This document shows positions 1 through 12,196 of a stretch of 64,000 bases of DNA, piece by piece. Every line of letters starts with the position of its first letter. Position 1 is the stretch's first letter. The stretch is from Imbricaverruca yamaguchii (lineage: Eukaryota; Arthropoda; Thecostraca; Neoverrucidae). The DNA is taken from contig JAOTOL010001655.1 in assembly GCA_034440575.1 (NCBI GenBank), forward strand, positions 3,302,001-3,366,000, given 5' to 3'. The notes beneath the pieces are model-generated. The model was not told the origin of the DNA and did no database searches. It was given only the letters and a program-made list of their open reading frames with translations. The translations under genes and the position numbers were made by a program.

Positions 1-1862
1 TTCGGCATCGCCATGGGCCTAACGTTAAAGCTAGAAATTATTGTGTTGCATTGACGATGCCAAAAATGTACAAAATTCCACCCGTGGCTTGCATGCTCCT
101 TCCGTTTCTCTTAAGCCAGCATTAACATCAACCAGCCATATCCGCCACAAAGAAAAGTTCGGCACAACGAAAAACCCACAACACTTATGACAGGTGATAC
201 GAGTTGCAGATGATAATAAAGCAATACCGCCAATTACCATTCCCACAGCATCGAGAGGTTTGCGTCTCTTTTCGAGACACAAAGGCGCAACAATGAGAAG
301 AAATATAGACAACAAAAGCAATAACGGCTTCGTACTGACCAGCAGCGCGGCTCGTGTTCGATTGGTGCGTCAGCGACGCCAGCGAGGTGAGTTGCTCTTT
401 TACCGTCAACCGCGCTAGGATTTGGCAACACTGGTGTCTTCACATTAGCCGGGTTAAGTCACTAAGTCAATCAGCACAGGTGTGCATTCCCAACGGAGCC
501 GTATTGGGGCGGGATTGCAATATTTCGCGTCCAGTGCAATTGCAATTATGGATGCCAACTGACCGTGTAGTCGGCGCGCTCTTCAGCCCAAATAACCAAT
601 GAACAAATCAATCAAGCAGTTGCAATTTTTTAAATATTACAGTTGGTGAATGGCCCAGTATAGTGTATGCTTTGACCGAGTCCGGTAATAAATCAATTTA
701 TTCATTATGTCGTATCAGAAAATTCGACAGTAAAACGCCATTCGCACCGTTCATTCCGCGCTGGGGTACTGTGGCCGTACTATTCAACAATCGCACTGAA
801 TGGAAGTATTGTACACTGGAACCATTACACCATATATCTAGCATGAATGAAGCTGCCTGTATGTGCTTGTTTCGTGACTTAACACGCACCCTGGAGGGAT
901 TCTGAAAATTGCGTGCACTGGAGGGGGCGGATTCCGCCCCCCCCCCCCTCACTAAGAACTCGGCTCCTATTAAGGCTAGAGCGATGAAATTCGCAAGGTG
1001 GATGGGCACGGTAGTGAACTTTATTGTGTGCAAATTTCATGAGCTTCGGTCAATATCTTCCAGGTCAAAATAGCAAAATTTTATGGTTTTGCGTAGCTTG
1101 GCTTGTCATTGTTATGGATCGCTGTGATTGTGTTTAAATGCTCCAAAATTGGCATTAATGTTGTTTTGGACATTACTAATGATGCAATAGAGATAGCAGA
1201 TCCGCCATTTGACCTCAAGTCACCTATATAGGAGTGCTTTATCAGGTAATTTCCTGCTCCAGTTACCGGAACCGGGCTGCCCACTCAACTGCTCCGTTGG
1301 GTGGCTTGGCACAATCGGCTTCGCAAAGAAAGGAGTGAAATACATGAATAAAGTATGGAAACGCTTAGGCACACAATGATAAACAGTAGATTTCCGGATG
1401 TATTGGGAGTAACATGCAAAGTGACATCAATCGCATGACAATCATTTGCATTTATGGCAACATTCCAGCTGACCAGGTTTGGTTCCAAAGGCCCGTCATG
1501 AACTTGACCTCGGTGACCTGACATGACTTTGAAACAATATAGCATAACGATATACATCAAACAAGTCGCTAGTGTTGCTAAGAACACGGGAATTTCCCGT
1601 ATATTTGCCAATATACGGGAAGCGCATCTGTGCCGATATTTGTGGTCTGGCGCTGTGAAATTTGTTTTCACTTTAACAGCCCCTAACTCGAAAAATATTC
1701 CGACTCCAAACGAACCAAAATCCTGCCGATTTTGGTTTTTCTTCCTTTAAACAACGCTCCGGTCATTTCTAAACAGGTACACAAGCAGTGGCGCATATCG
1801 GCCAGTAAAATCTGGAGTTATCTACAAAAAGCCGGAGGGGTGGGCGGATTTCGCCACACAAC

Positions 1863-1863
<1 letters not shown>
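1..1863. other. Intergenic or intronic stretch, no gene recognised
   Basis: This stretch is moderately AT-rich and no conserved protein or RNA was recognised. An open frame on the minus strand (1285-1671, 128 codons) contains hydrophobic runs but matches no family I know, and it has no supporting splice or start context, so it is not called. A run of 12 C lies at 947-958 beside a GGCGGATTCCGCC palindrome, which looks like a decayed repeat end. Confidence 0.5.
1594..1621. repeat. Perfect 12-bp hairpin
   Basis: The arm TTCCCGTATATT (1594-1605) is followed by the loop TGCC and its exact reverse complement (1610-1621). It lies in non-coding DNA. No function can be assigned from sequence alone. 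Confidence 0.7.

Positions 1864-1919
<56 letters not shown>
1864..1919. repeat. (AC)n microsatellite
   Basis: An essentially pure dinucleotide run of about 28 AC units, followed by CCCCCTCC. Confidence 0.97.
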
Positions 1920-1921
<2 letters not shown>

Positions 1922-2269
1922 CCCCTCCAGGGCGCGTGTTAAGGAGTTTATTTTTCTGAAATTTGAGGAAAAACTCGGTATTCAAGCTCAGTCATAGCTA
2001 CCTATGTGTAGCAGGTAGAGAAGGTAGGTCTGGTAATGTTTGTCCTTATAGGATAGTTACCCTTGCTCCTCCAAATAGTTTATTTTAGCCTCTACCCTGA
2101 TAGATATGCACACCCGATTACTTATTCATTTTACGTCCCTCTCCCCTGGCCTCAGCTTAAAGTTTAGATTTAGTATGTGTCTACTCCCCGATCCCCTCCA
2201 ATTCAGTTTTAGACAGCAGTCCTTGTCTGTGCTAAAACTTTAAATGAATCAGAGCCCCTCCCTCGTTCT

Positions 2270-2900
2270 GCAAGGATGTACGCCGTCACGAAGGTGTTCC
2301 TGGCAACTGCACCATTGTCGGTGGTCTCATGGAGCGATGGCCGCCAGTATTGCAAATGGGCCGCCGCCGTTGCCGGTGCCGTCGGCGATCAGTTTGAATT
2401 GAAGTCGCCTGTGACAAGCATTGCAGTCTACCGGTGGCGGCGGCGGCGGACTCGGTCGTGTCCGCGGGCGGCGACTGAGCAATGAGCGTGGCTGTCAGCG
2501 CCGCCGTCCGCCGCGCCGCCCAGCACGAGACATTCCGGCCAGCGCGCTGTGACGTAAGCTGCACGGCCGCCGGATGTGTGTCCCCGCCCGCTGAAGCACG
2601 CACTGTGCGTGTCGCTCATTGCGTCACGCCCGCACTGTGCGTAACGAGGTCACGAGTAATGGCGACCGAACGACGACGCCATGTGGGCGGCCCGCACTGT
2701 GGATCCGACCGACCCGGGCGGGTGTGACGTCACCGGTCGTCGCCAGCACGGCGGCCGTGAACCGATCTGGGTTGGGCGCTGGTTGTTGGGCAGTGGACAG
2801 ACGCCTCGCCAGGACGGTTACGTCACAGCCGGTCACGGTCGGTCGGCAGCGGACAGCCCTTTCGTTGGCGGCCTCCCACTGATTTTAACGGTCTTTATTT
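2270..2900. promoter_or_regulatory. CpG-rich island, possible promoter region
   Basis: GC and CpG content rise sharply compared with both flanks. The segment holds several TGACGTCA-like and GTCACG motifs, for example near 2550, 2640, 2727 and 2820. No convincing coding exon or transcription start could be fixed. A CpG island is the best description; a decayed GC-rich repeat is the alternative. The flanks 1920-2270 and 2900-4528 hold nothing I recognise apart from a run of 12 C at 3267-3278. Confidence 0.35.
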
Positions 2901-4528
2901 GCTTCAGTTGGCGTAGCAGGTCTTGGTGGCCTCCTAACAGCTTCAAGCAATACATGGGCTGGGAGGTGCGATTAGAGTCCCCGCGTAGTACGCACGAATG
3001 ATGGACTTGGTGGTGCTTTGATGTGTTGGTCATTTTGCGGATATCGTTTCCTCGCCCGGCCTCGCCTCCGCTCTCTCCCTTTCCCACCCTCCCCTCACCC
3101 CTCCAATACTCATTATCCATCGTCCCTACTACCCACGAGCAAACAACTGGATTTTGACCAAAATAATTTGGAATTCCAACAGTGCTCAAATACCCATGCT
3201 TTTTCAGAGCTTCTAAGATACACAGGAAGATAAGGGCACGGTAACCAGGGGGCAGACCGGGACAGTCCCCCCCCCCCCTCCTCCCCACACACACTTTGAG
3301 CGAGATTGTCATGCACCGTATGGGCGTTGCATATAAAAGAATCGTTTTCAAAATGCTTCTTCTTCAGAATGCCCACTCCCAACTTTGGAACAGTTGTACC
3401 ACTGTGGGACGGTATGTGCTGACCCATAAGTGTACCTAATTGCCCAAAACCTGTTTAGCTATCCCAGGTAAATCACCACCAATCCTTGATTATCTTCCAC
3501 TTATGCTAACTTTCACTTCCCACACCTCCCCTCTCTTTTCTATTATTACACCACTCCATGCCGGATTTCTACAAGTCTGTAAATATGAAACATTTTCCAT
3601 GGCGTATTGATGTACGAACATTATATACGAGAATTCTGAAATTATCTGGAGATGCATATTTCATTTTTTTACAGAATGTGTACATTTACATACTAAAACA
3701 TTTACCTCATCCTAATGCTGTAAATCCGTTCACTAAAAAGAAAAAGTGGTAACGTCAGGCCATGGACGAAGAAAGTCTTAGTTCTTTACTTTAAATTAGC
3801 TGCATTAGTCCACACTTCACTTGTGGTTGCTAACATGGTGCACCTTGACTTGATTTGAGGACACAGCCGCTTCGGACGTTGACAGCATGAAACATGTGAA
3901 ATGGCTTTCAGTTAAGTTTCAGATCAGTGGACTATTCTTTCCTGTTCCTTGGCTGTTGAGGAGCATATCTGCACGCAATTGGAAACTACCTTCTCTATGC
4001 CCTTCATTCCATATTCAAAGTGGTGATGTGTTGTCGGTAGTATTATCGTTTTATAGGTTGGTATTGCCAGGGGCCATTTTTTTTGTTAGAATTGATGAGG
4101 TATGTCACCTAATGAGTCGGAATCGACATCCCTTCGACCCGAGTTTTCACGTTGCGTTTCGACATGTGTGTTTTGGTAGAGGCCCTTGCTCGTTTCGACC
4201 AGTATCGGGTGTAATCCGCATCGACGTGCGCTCTATTTCGGATACTGATGCACGCACATATCGTTATGCAGCGCCACCATATGCAGTTATCTGGTGTGAT
4301 TTGCCATACAATGTCAGTTGTTGATATCATGTCTAACGTTGCTCCCAAAAATAACAAAGAAGTGCACCTCAAAGTGCCGTATCGGTTTCAGATTGGGTTC
4401 CATGGAACTAAAATGTATGTTGAATGGCATAGTTTCTTATTGATGAATTTCGATATCGTGCTATTATCTTTCCGGCACCCCATACCTTATGAAATACCAA
4501 CATTTAACGCCGAGTATGAATGGATGAG

Positions 4529-4681
4529 TAGTGTAGGGGTAAGTTAACCGTCTCACAATCGAAAAATTGTGGGTTCGAGTCTCACCTGTTGCTACTCTTC
4601 GCCCGCGACCAATCGGCGTGAGAGATTGGCTACGCTACTTGGCTCAACGGTCGTCGTGTCGTAAAACCAACAACCACCAAC
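4529..4681 (+). mobile_element. tRNA-derived SINE, copy 1
   Basis: A short element of about 150 bp with a tRNA-like head. An A-box-like segment near 4529-4545 is followed by a B box GGTTCGAGTCT-type motif about 40 bases on. The body contains CCAATCGGCGTGAGAGATTGG-like inverted ends, and the tail is rich in AACCAAC. Two other copies occur at 5987 and 38045. The flanks GCCGAGTATGAATG and GCTGAATATGATG may be a mutated target-site duplication. The family name is unknown to me. Confidence 0.8.
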
Positions 4682-4869
4682 GCTGAATATGATGCATATA
4701 TCACCAATATAGTCTGGGCAACAAGGATTACCAAGTACACCCCCTCCCCACCCCACCCACCACGACTACCCCCAGTACGGTCCGCACATTCTTTGTGGGA
4801 TTGTGATGGAAACTTCATTCAGGGATGAAAGCATTTATTTCCATTAATTGTGAATTTCCAGGTCACGTG

Positions 4870-5350
4870 GTAAATTATTGCACAGCCCTTGTCACCCGGC
4901 CGTCCAGTCCACCTTCCCCGGTATCCAGCCGTCCGGTGGCTTGTCTGCCCGCGGCCGGAGAAAGCCATCGCCATACTCCTGGTCGGACGTGGCCGTTTCC
5001 GTGCGTCCCTTGTCGGCCAGACAGGGCATTGTGGCCCCTTTGACGGCATTATGGCGACCGTCTCCACGTGGTCGCCGCACCGACCCACATTCGATGCCGG
5101 CGTCAGACAAAAGGTGTGCCCACCGTCTGGGTGACAGGAACACCGCGAACGGCATAGGCACAGTAAAAAATCGGTGCGCGCGCGCGCGCCCGCCTTCGAG
5201 CCACCATACAAAAAAAGCGCACGCTGATATGTGCTGGCCGGCGGCGGCGGCGGCGGCGGTGGTGGTGGCCTTGGGAGCCAGTGAAAGTGCTGGGACGAGC
5301 GCTTTGTGCGACCCACGGCGGTCCGGTACATTTACGCCGGCGGCGCCATC
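4870..5350. other. GC-rich unique stretch before a minisatellite
   Basis: GC-rich sequence with a (CG)n run at about 5178-5192 and a GGC run at about 5238-5260. Frames are open on both strands because stop codons are rare in such DNA. No protein family was recognised. Confidence 0.4.
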
Positions 5351-5354
5351 TGCT

Positions 5355-5880
5355 GCTGGTCGCTGTGGCGCTGGTGTCAGGCCCTCTGGCTGGACTGGCG
5401 CTGGTGTCAGGCCCCCTGGCTGGACGGGCGCCAGTGTCAGGCCCTCTGGCGGGACTGGCGGTGGTGTCAGGCCTTCTGGCTGGACTGGCGCCAGTGTCAG
5501 GCACCCTGGCTGGACGGCCGCTGGTGCCAGGCACCCTGGCTGGACGGCCGCTGGTGTCAGACATGGTGGGACAGACAGATGCTGGTGCCAGACATCCTGC
5601 CGGGACAGGCGCTGCTGTCAGGCCTGGCTGGACGGCCGCTGGTGTCAGGCCCTCTGGCTGGACTGGCGCCAGTGTCAGGCCCTCTGGCTGGACGGGCGCT
5701 GGTGCCAGGCCTGGTTGGACAGGCCCCGGTATCAGGCCTCCTGACTGGACAGGCGCTGGTGTCAGGCCTCCTAGCTGTGTGTGAATTGGTGTAAGGCGTT
5801 CTGCCTGGGTATGACCTGGTGTCAGGTGTCGGGCGCCGGTGTCGGCCCTCCACTCACGGCTGTACGCACGCTGGTGCAGG
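5355..5880. repeat. 30-bp minisatellite
   Basis: About 17 imperfect copies of a 30-bp unit built around CTGGTGTCAGGCC and CTGGCTGGAC. Because 30 is a multiple of three, several frames on both strands stay open through the array. These are by-products of the repeat rather than genes. Copies degrade toward 5800-5880. Confidence 0.95.
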
Positions 5881-5986
5881 TCCCCTGACTGAGTCCTAAC
5901 GCAATGCTAGGCTAATATCCTTGGTTAACAAATAGGCATGTTTTGATATTTCTTACTGGATTGCACTTGGATTGACCTAGATTTAG

Positions 5987-6136
5987 AGCCTAGGGGTAAG
6001 TTGCTCGTCTCACAATCGAAAGGTTGTGGTTTCGAGTCTCACCTGTGGCTACTTTTCGCCCGCGACCAATCGGCGTGAGAGATTGGCGACGCTACATGAC
6101 TCAACGGTCGATGTGTCGTAAAACAAATAACCAACC
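5987..6136 (+). mobile_element. tRNA-derived SINE, copy 2, with target-site duplication
   Basis: Same family as 4529 and 38045. This copy has exact ends: the 13-bp direct repeat GACCTAGATTTAG stands on both sides (5974-5986 and 6137-6149), which is the mark of target-primed retrotransposition. The head has a GGTTTCGAGTCTC B box and the 3' tail is AACAAATAACCAACC. Confidence 0.92.
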
Positions 6137-6149
6137 GACCTAGATTTAG

Positions 6150-7714
6150 GCTATGTCACACGTTTCCTTCCATGACGGAAATTATTTGCCTATATTATCA
6201 CAGACACGGTAATAGTGGCAGAAAAAGGTATGTTGTTCGAGTTTCGACCCTCGATGTTTCTCAACACCGCTATTCCGAAAATTTCCCATAGCTGATAAAT
6301 TATTTGGATATTGGTACCTTATTTATTAAATGTTAATTTAATGCTAATTGTATAATATGATGTTCTTGGTATTAGGACTGTAATATGTATTACGATTACT
6401 GTAGGTTACCGCGATATTTAAGAGTAGCTCTCCTTTAAAATATGAGCTACTTTAAGGGTGACTACTACACCATCGACTTGCACTTCCATTCTGCAAAGAT
6501 GAACAACAGGCACTTCCCGCCATTTTTGCTCCGCTGTTCTAGAAGTGGTGTGGGAAGGTGGATCCCGACCCATCAACTTCGTAAGTTGATGAATGCTGGT
6601 GCATCGATTTTATCTCTGTGTAGTATATGTAATACATTACCGGTCGGTAATACAAACTGGAACAGTTCGCCGAATTTTGAAGCTGACCCTTGCGGGAAGT
6701 CAGCGGTTGTTTTTATTTTCACTATCTAGTGGTGTCCTTAATAATTATTCACTAATATAAGCGGATGCATTTTGCTTTGTATACATTTTTATCGTGAGTG
6801 AAGGATGGATTGTAAGTTTCAGCTTAATCCAATGATCAGCATTTACGCGGAAGGAAGGTATCGGATTCGGAGCGAGGAGTAAAGCACTACTTTCAATTAC
6901 ATATATGTGGCAGCGTGGGCCGATAGATTTGAAAGTTGTAATCACAGAAGCTGATTTTAGACCTGATTGACCTTCCTCGTTGGGAGGAAATAATTGGCAC
7001 GTTAAACTCAATGCGCCTGCAGAGATTGCTGGTGCTCACCTATATACTGTACGGGTGAGTGCGTCTTGAACTAGCAAGAAAATTATAAACAAGGATAGTT
7101 AATTATTCAATGCAACGATGTGGGCAGCTGACTAAGTGTCCGGTACTGTTAGTTGGCTTGTGTTACGTCTATGGTGATAAAATACAGTCAGTGACCGGTC
7201 TACCATTATATCGGAGTATCCTCGAAATCCAAGGTTAACAGTGCATATGTGAAAATGAAGCCGTTGATGCGCCCCAAAGCCCAAATGATCAAATAATGCT
7301 TAGGTAATTTAAATTCATTAAATGTAGCTGTATCCAAGAGCAACCATAATATTCAGCATGCAGAATTACAGTATGTCTCCAGCTGATTGTCGATTCTTGT
7401 ATCTACCTTGTTTTCAGCCATCCTTGTTTAATGATGCTCATTCATCTCTTTTTGAACTTTTGAACTTTTGAAATGATATATATTCTCAATCCATATTCTA
7501 AGAGTGAACGAGGGTTTCCACGGTGAAGTGTGCTGCATATTTAAGCTTGAAGGGAAAATGCGGCATTGTATTGCATTGCTACTTGTATTGCAACTAAAGA
7601 AGTAAACTGGTCATTTGACCTGGCTTCAGTTCATCTTGACCGGGCGCAACCGAGCTTGGTCACATGAGACTTGTCTGTCCCGGTCTCCGGTGCCACAGTG
7701 GTCAGTAGTTGCCA
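6150..7714. other. AT-rich stretch, nothing recognised
   Basis: There are no open frames of interest, no recognisable repeat and no RNA gene. Probably intergenic or intronic. Confidence 0.5.
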
Positions 7715-7880
7715 CCGCTGGTGTCCACACCCGTTGTGGTCGCGTGTGGATGGCACCTGGCAGCCGGTTTCGGCTGGCGGCCAGCGGCGCTGGCGGAAGC
7801 CGGCTTTGCGGTGTCCACACTCCGTGTCGTCACGTGTGGAGTACATCCGACAGCCAGTTTCAGCCGGTCGCAGCGTGAAC
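7715..7880. repeat. Degenerate tandem duplication, about 91 bp
   Basis: Two diverged copies start with GTGTCCACAC (near 7721 and 7811) and each ends in a GGTTTCGGCTGG- or AGTTTCAGCCGG-type segment. Open frames here are short and unconvincing. Confidence 0.6.
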
Positions 7881-7991
7881 AATGTTGTGGATGCGTTGCG
7901 ACATACTGGTGCACACTGCACAGTTACCCTGCATGGTGCCCTGTCGGCAACGCGTCGACGCACCGTGAGCCAGAGTCTAATGGCGTCTCTT

Positions 7992-8397
7992 TGTGTTGGT
8001 AGGTACCGTATGTGAGTATGGGTCTGCAGACGTTTATCTGTGTTGGTACCGTCTGTGAGTCTGGGTCTGCAGACGTTTATCTGTGTTGGTACCGTCTGTG
8101 AACCTGGGTCTGCAGACGTTTATCCGTGTTGGTACCGTCTGTGAGTCTGGGTCTGCAGACGTTTATCTGTGTTGGTACCGTCTGTGAGCCTGGGTCTGCA
8201 GACGTTTATCTGTGTTGGTACCGTCTGTGAGCCTGGGTCTGCAGACGTTTATCTGTGTTGGTACCGTCTGTGAGCCTGGGTCTGCAGACGTTTATCCGTG
8301 TTGGTACCGTCTGTGAGTCTGGGTCTGCAGACGTTTATCGTGTTGGTTCGTGTGAGCCTGGGTCTGCAGACGTTTATCTGTGTTGGTACCGTCTGAG
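7992..8397. repeat. 43-bp minisatellite
   Basis: About nine copies of a 43-bp unit containing GGTCTGCAGACGTTTATC and TGGTACCGTCTGTGAG. The CTGCAG sites are spaced at exactly 43 bp in the first units (8024, 8067 and on). GTCTGCAGAC inside each unit is a 10-bp palindrome. The last copies carry small deletions. Confidence 0.95.
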
Positions 8398-8399
8398 AG

Positions 8400-8790
8400 T
8401 GCTGAGCAGTTATAAATTATTAGCAAAATAGAGTGGAATATACCACTTCCTGAACACTGAATCGATATCTTCCCGGACAGGTCTCGACGTTGTATTTCTT
8501 TATGTCTGTTTAAGAAGTCTTCATTCCCAATTTCTAGCATTATCTCTTCTAAATAGCATGCGTATGCGCGCTATTACACGAACATCTCAGTCTTATCTCA
8601 ATATGTCTTGAGTTGTAGCACAATTCCAGATAAAATGATTATCTGTGATGTGTTATACAATACTAGTTTTATGCATAGATATTGTTTATGTTTCTCATTA
8701 ACATATGTACTCCTATGTTAGGTATCTTTCAAAGCAAGCAGAAAAGATTCCACATCTAACACCTAACGAAAATGTAACGCTACCGCCGGT
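8400..8790. repeat. Old interspersed repeat, copy also near 26280
   Basis: Segments such as CACTTCCTGAACACTGAATC (8444), AAATAGCATG, and TTACACGAACAT recur in the same order near 26300-26455. The copies are heavily diverged. The same family may continue at 26640-26735 and 4430-4515, where an AATTTCGA...CCAATATTTAAC-type segment is shared. No coding capacity was identified. Confidence 0.6.
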
Positions 8791-10727
8791 GTATTATGAT
8801 CCCGTGCCGCTGCACATGTTCTATGGCTGTCCTACACTCTCACTCGGCGGATGTGGTCCCGGCAACTGACTCGCACCCATGCAGCTATCTGGAACCATTG
8901 GATTACGAGCATGCCATCAGTTGAAATCAACATTGCATGGTTTCATCAGATTACATGTTCCTTTTGTCAACAGTCTTGTGATTTTATTCTGCCCGTTCAA
9001 GTTCACTGCAGCTATTTGCTTTCCTGTTCCGCCCGATTACCGGTGGAATATACATAGCCGGCTTGAGGCGGAATGTGCAAGCAGTCTGTTGAAACCTGAC
9101 ACCGTTTCGTAACGCATGATTGTCAAAAGCCGATACATGAAAGTGAGTGTGAATCAAAAGATTGCAGGTCTGGGGCACTGATCCAGGCGTCGCCATGGCG
9201 AAGCCATGACCATTCCATTCCAAGTGGGAATTTTAGGTGTGAATCATGTGCCCTCCAGTGTTGAGTAGGACGCACTTTCGGCCTGCTTGAACTGAAGGCG
9301 CGCCCATCAAGTGGGCATCATGTTCCATTGTATGATTCAAGATGACTCCTTCAAGCCACTTCTTTATCGGTCTTAACCATTCGCTTTCGACGTCAAAAGG
9401 GGGGGGGGCAATTGTCAAGCATGGCACTGGTGAATGCGAACCCAGGTAACCTATACTATCGGGCATCAACCAGTTCAATATTCGTAACAACTGGTTTTTC
9501 GTATATTTTTCCCGGGAATTTTCCCGATCATTTTAAGTAACTTAGAAACAAACAATTGGAAAATTATATTTTGTATATTTGTGTTCTTTTGTCCTGCTCC
9601 TGCTTGTTGTTCATTCGCACCATTCCTTCTTATGTTTTGGCTATCAATTTCAATTTGTACCAATTTGGGTTGACTTCTGCTAACAAATGTGGTGTGCAGG
9701 AATACGGCCAGTGCAGTGCATCAAATGAGTGCGGGTAAGCCTTCAAGTACACTACAAGGGGTGTACAAGGGGTGCCGCATCGCATAGGCCCCAGCCGAAC
9801 TCTCCGAGTGTATCGATTCTGGCTTTAATGTCTGGCTAGTCATTGTCTGTTGTCGGATGCCGATGGCTGGTAGAGGTATGCTGTGATGGCTCTGTGATGT
9901 ATCACCGAGACGGTGTCTCCGTCAGTCGTTGGTGTACGGCGGCGTCTGTTGTGTGGTGATGGTGTGTTGTGAGGGCTCTGTGATGTTGTGTTGCCGAGGC
10001 CGTGCTCCGATGCGCCCTAAAACCCTAACCACACACGAGGCTGTGCTCGATCAGCCAAGTGGACGGCGGTGCCAATATCCGTCAATAAAAGTAGGATGGG
10101 TCAGAGCTGTGCTTGACAGTCCGTTGGTTTGTAAGTGGCACGTCGGACAGTGAGGGTGGTGTTTTCTTGTGATTCTGAGGGGTCCACTCGAATGTAAACA
10201 TCGCCTTAAAATTCGCTTGGCATGTGCGAATCTGAGGAGTTGCAAGGAGAAGGCACGATTTGTTAACTGTTTCGGTAGCACTCGCCCCGATTCGGCATAT
10301 CTTGGATGCAGTGTTGGACACACTGGTGTTGTAATCACGACCCGAGCGAATTGTATGTTGCGAACCTGTTCCTCTCCAAGCAAAATGATTCTGGGAAGCT
10401 GTTGGCAGTTACAAAACGCAGGCAGAGAAAGTGACCCGATCTGTACCTAGCCCTCTCCAACGCAAACAGCTTGGCAAACCTGCTCCAAGCAACCGGGTCC
10501 TGGTCAAGCCTTTTTCACACTTGTCGCAATGCCCGCAGTAGACGCCGAGTCACTTTGAAGTTGCGGGAAATGAATGGTTGCCTGAATTTCACAAGCGCTG
10601 CTTAGTTGTTGCAACGAAGTGTGCAGATAAACGGCAAATCCTGCGCTGCATCAGCTATACTAGCGGTGCGCAGTCGTCCGCTTGATGGCAGCACTGTCGC
10701 TTGGTCTGACGTCATGTTTGCCGGCAG
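8791..10727. other. Probable intron or upstream region of the nuclear receptor gene
   Basis: No exon was recognised. In particular I do not see a nuclear-receptor zinc-finger DNA-binding domain here. A run of 10 G lies at 9399-9408. Immediately before 10728 the sequence reads as an intron end (TTTGCCGGCAG). Confidence 0.5.
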
Positions 10728-10986
10728 GTGGAAGACCAGATGAAGCTGTTGCAGGCGACGTGGTCGGTGATCATGATCCTGGATCACGTACACCAACGAC
10801 TGCACAACAACCTGCCCGACTCCACCACTCTGCCCAACGGCCAGAAGTTCGACCTGCTCACGCTCAGCCTGTTCGGCATGACGGAGCTGGTGCCGCAGCT
10901 CAATGACCTCACGACAAGACTGCAGGAGCTCAGCTTCGACGTCAGCGACTACATCTGCCTCAAGTTCGTCCTCCTGCTCGACCCCA
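10728..10986 (+). CDS. Hr39: NR5B (Hr39-type) nuclear receptor, ligand-binding-domain exon 1 of 3 seen
   Basis: This internal exon encodes 86 residues of a nuclear receptor ligand-binding domain. It opens with VEDQMKLLQATWS and continues through ILDHVHQRLHNNLPD and YICLKFVLLLDP. The DQMKLLQ..WS...LDH pattern is that of helices 3-5 of NR5 receptors (FTZ-F1, LRH-1). The HQR.HN.LPD segment and the later exons fit the NR5B branch typified by insect Hr39. NR5 receptors bind DNA as monomers and regulate transcription in the nucleus. The exon is bounded by CAG at 10725-10727 and by A/GTAAGA at 10986-10987, leaving phase 1, which joins cleanly to the exon at 12096. The DNA-binding domain lies upstream and was not found. 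The family call is firm; the exact orthologue is inferred. Confidence 0.9.
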
Positions 10987-11814
10987 GTAAGAGACTCGCC
11001 TCGCGTTGATACGGAATGCTTTGCGCGGCTAGTGTTTCGATGTTATTTTGTGGCGTTTGGTGAATTATGTAGTCATGGGCGTAGGAAAGAGCAGGGGAAC
11101 CGGGCCCTTGTCCCCTACTTTCTATAACCACTGCTATTACGACCGTTATACAAAAAGAGTCGAGTTGAAATTGAATGGATCATTTTTCTGACTGCACCTA
11201 TGCTTCTGGTGTGTAGCAAATATATTGCAAAGCGCCCTCCGAACTAGATTAAGCCAGGCGTCTAGACCTGTGTATTTTGCTTCTTATCAGCAAACCCATG
11301 ATTAATGTGGCTTGATGTTCAGCTGTTCAGCTGTTGACAAATTCGATGTTTCTGTTCGTACCCCATGCCACAGTTACACATAGCAAGCTATGTGTGTTTT
11401 CTTGTTGTTATGAAGGGATTCATTCGCCCCACTACCTCGTACGATAGTATTTTTTTCATTTAAAATTAACCAAGTGCGTTTAAAATGAACATGGGCAAAA
11501 GGGGCTGACGAAGAAAAATTGGGAGGGCCAGGAATGACCGAGTCTAGGAGGAATCGGGAACGTATGGAGGATGAAGGAATGCAAAAGCACGAAGGAGGTA
11601 CTCATTCCTCTGGGGAAAGCGGAGGTAGACTGAAGTAAGTTGAGAAGTAATGGGAAATGTTTTTTATACTAAGCCTCGGTGGAACATAGTGTTCGTAAGA
11701 CAAATAAGGAGCATTGGAGCAGCCAGGAAGGCATATCCTAACCAACCCTAACCAAACCTAACCTAGGATAATGTGTAAATCGGGGAAGGAATGCGAGAAT
11801 CTGGTGGAATGCTG
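10987..11814. other. Intron of the nuclear receptor gene (first part)
   Basis: Intron sequence starting GTAAGA. A TE-like segment (ATGGGCGTAGGAA then GGGCCCTTGTCCCC) lies at about 11075-11120, and a TTAGG-like stretch (complement CCTAACC repeats) at 11737-11765. No exon is seen. Confidence 0.6.
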
Positions 11815-12092
11815 AGACCTGAGACCTGTCGGATTTGTCTGGCCTCCGAGCCAATGTTGGTGGGCCGACTGGGGTGGCTCGACTGACCGGGTTGTGTCTG
11901 TCGGGTTTGTCTTTCCTCCGAGCCAATGTTTGGTGGGCCGGCTGCCGTAGCTCGATTGACGAGGTTGTCTGTCCTCCGGGCTGATGTTGGTGGGCCGGCT
12001 GGGGTGGCTCGACTGACCGGGTTCGTCTGTCCTCCGGGCTGATGTTGGTGGGCCGACTGGCGTAACTCGACTGACGGGGCTGTGTCTGTCGC
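11815..12092. repeat. 58-bp minisatellite running into a 3' splice site
   Basis: About four copies, spaced 72, 58 and 58 bp, of a unit with GATGTTGGTGGGCCG, GGCTCGACTGACCGGG and TGTGTCTGTC. A final partial copy runs to the acceptor of the next exon, so each unit repeats the branch-point-like CTGAC and the pyrimidine-containing segment that serve this splice site. Confidence 0.9.
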
Positions 12093-12095
12093 CAG

Positions 12096-12196
12096 ACATG
12101 CAGACGCTGGGTAACCGGCGGCACGTGCAGCAGGCGCAGGAACAGGTCAAGCAGGCCCACATGGACTACTGCAACACCGTTCACCCCGATATACAG
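12096..12196 (+). CDS. Hr39: NR5B (Hr39-type) nuclear receptor, LBD exon 2 of 3 seen
   Basis: The exon begins after GTCGCCAG and completes the phase-1 codon of the previous exon (A plus AC gives Asn). It then encodes MQTLGNRRHVQQAQEQVKQA and HMDYCNTVHPDIQ. This matches the helix 8-9 region of NR5 ligand-binding domains, which have N.....V....DNVQAALLDYT.. in the same place. It ends in phase 0 at CAG/GTGACG (12196/12197). The minisatellite at 11815 ends directly at its acceptor. Confidence 0.88.

Noticed and set aside
1285..1671. Possible membrane protein on the minus strand
   Set aside because: Hydrophobic runs are common in random AT-rich frames; a perfect hairpin lies inside and no family is recognised.
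2833..3351. 172-codon minus-strand frame
   Set aside because: Low-complexity Gly/Arg segments caused by C/T-rich tracts, overlaps a C12 run, no recognisable domain.
4529..4600. Functional tRNA genes at the SINE heads (also 6000, 38060, 60930) and at 29228
   Set aside because: B boxes are present but acceptor stems do not pair and the sequences continue into shared non-tRNA bodies or lack a 3' half, so these are SINEs or fragments.
4878..5744. 288-codon plus-strand frame and overlapping frames on both strands
   Set aside because: GC-rich DNA plus a 30-bp repeat; several frames open at once and no family match.
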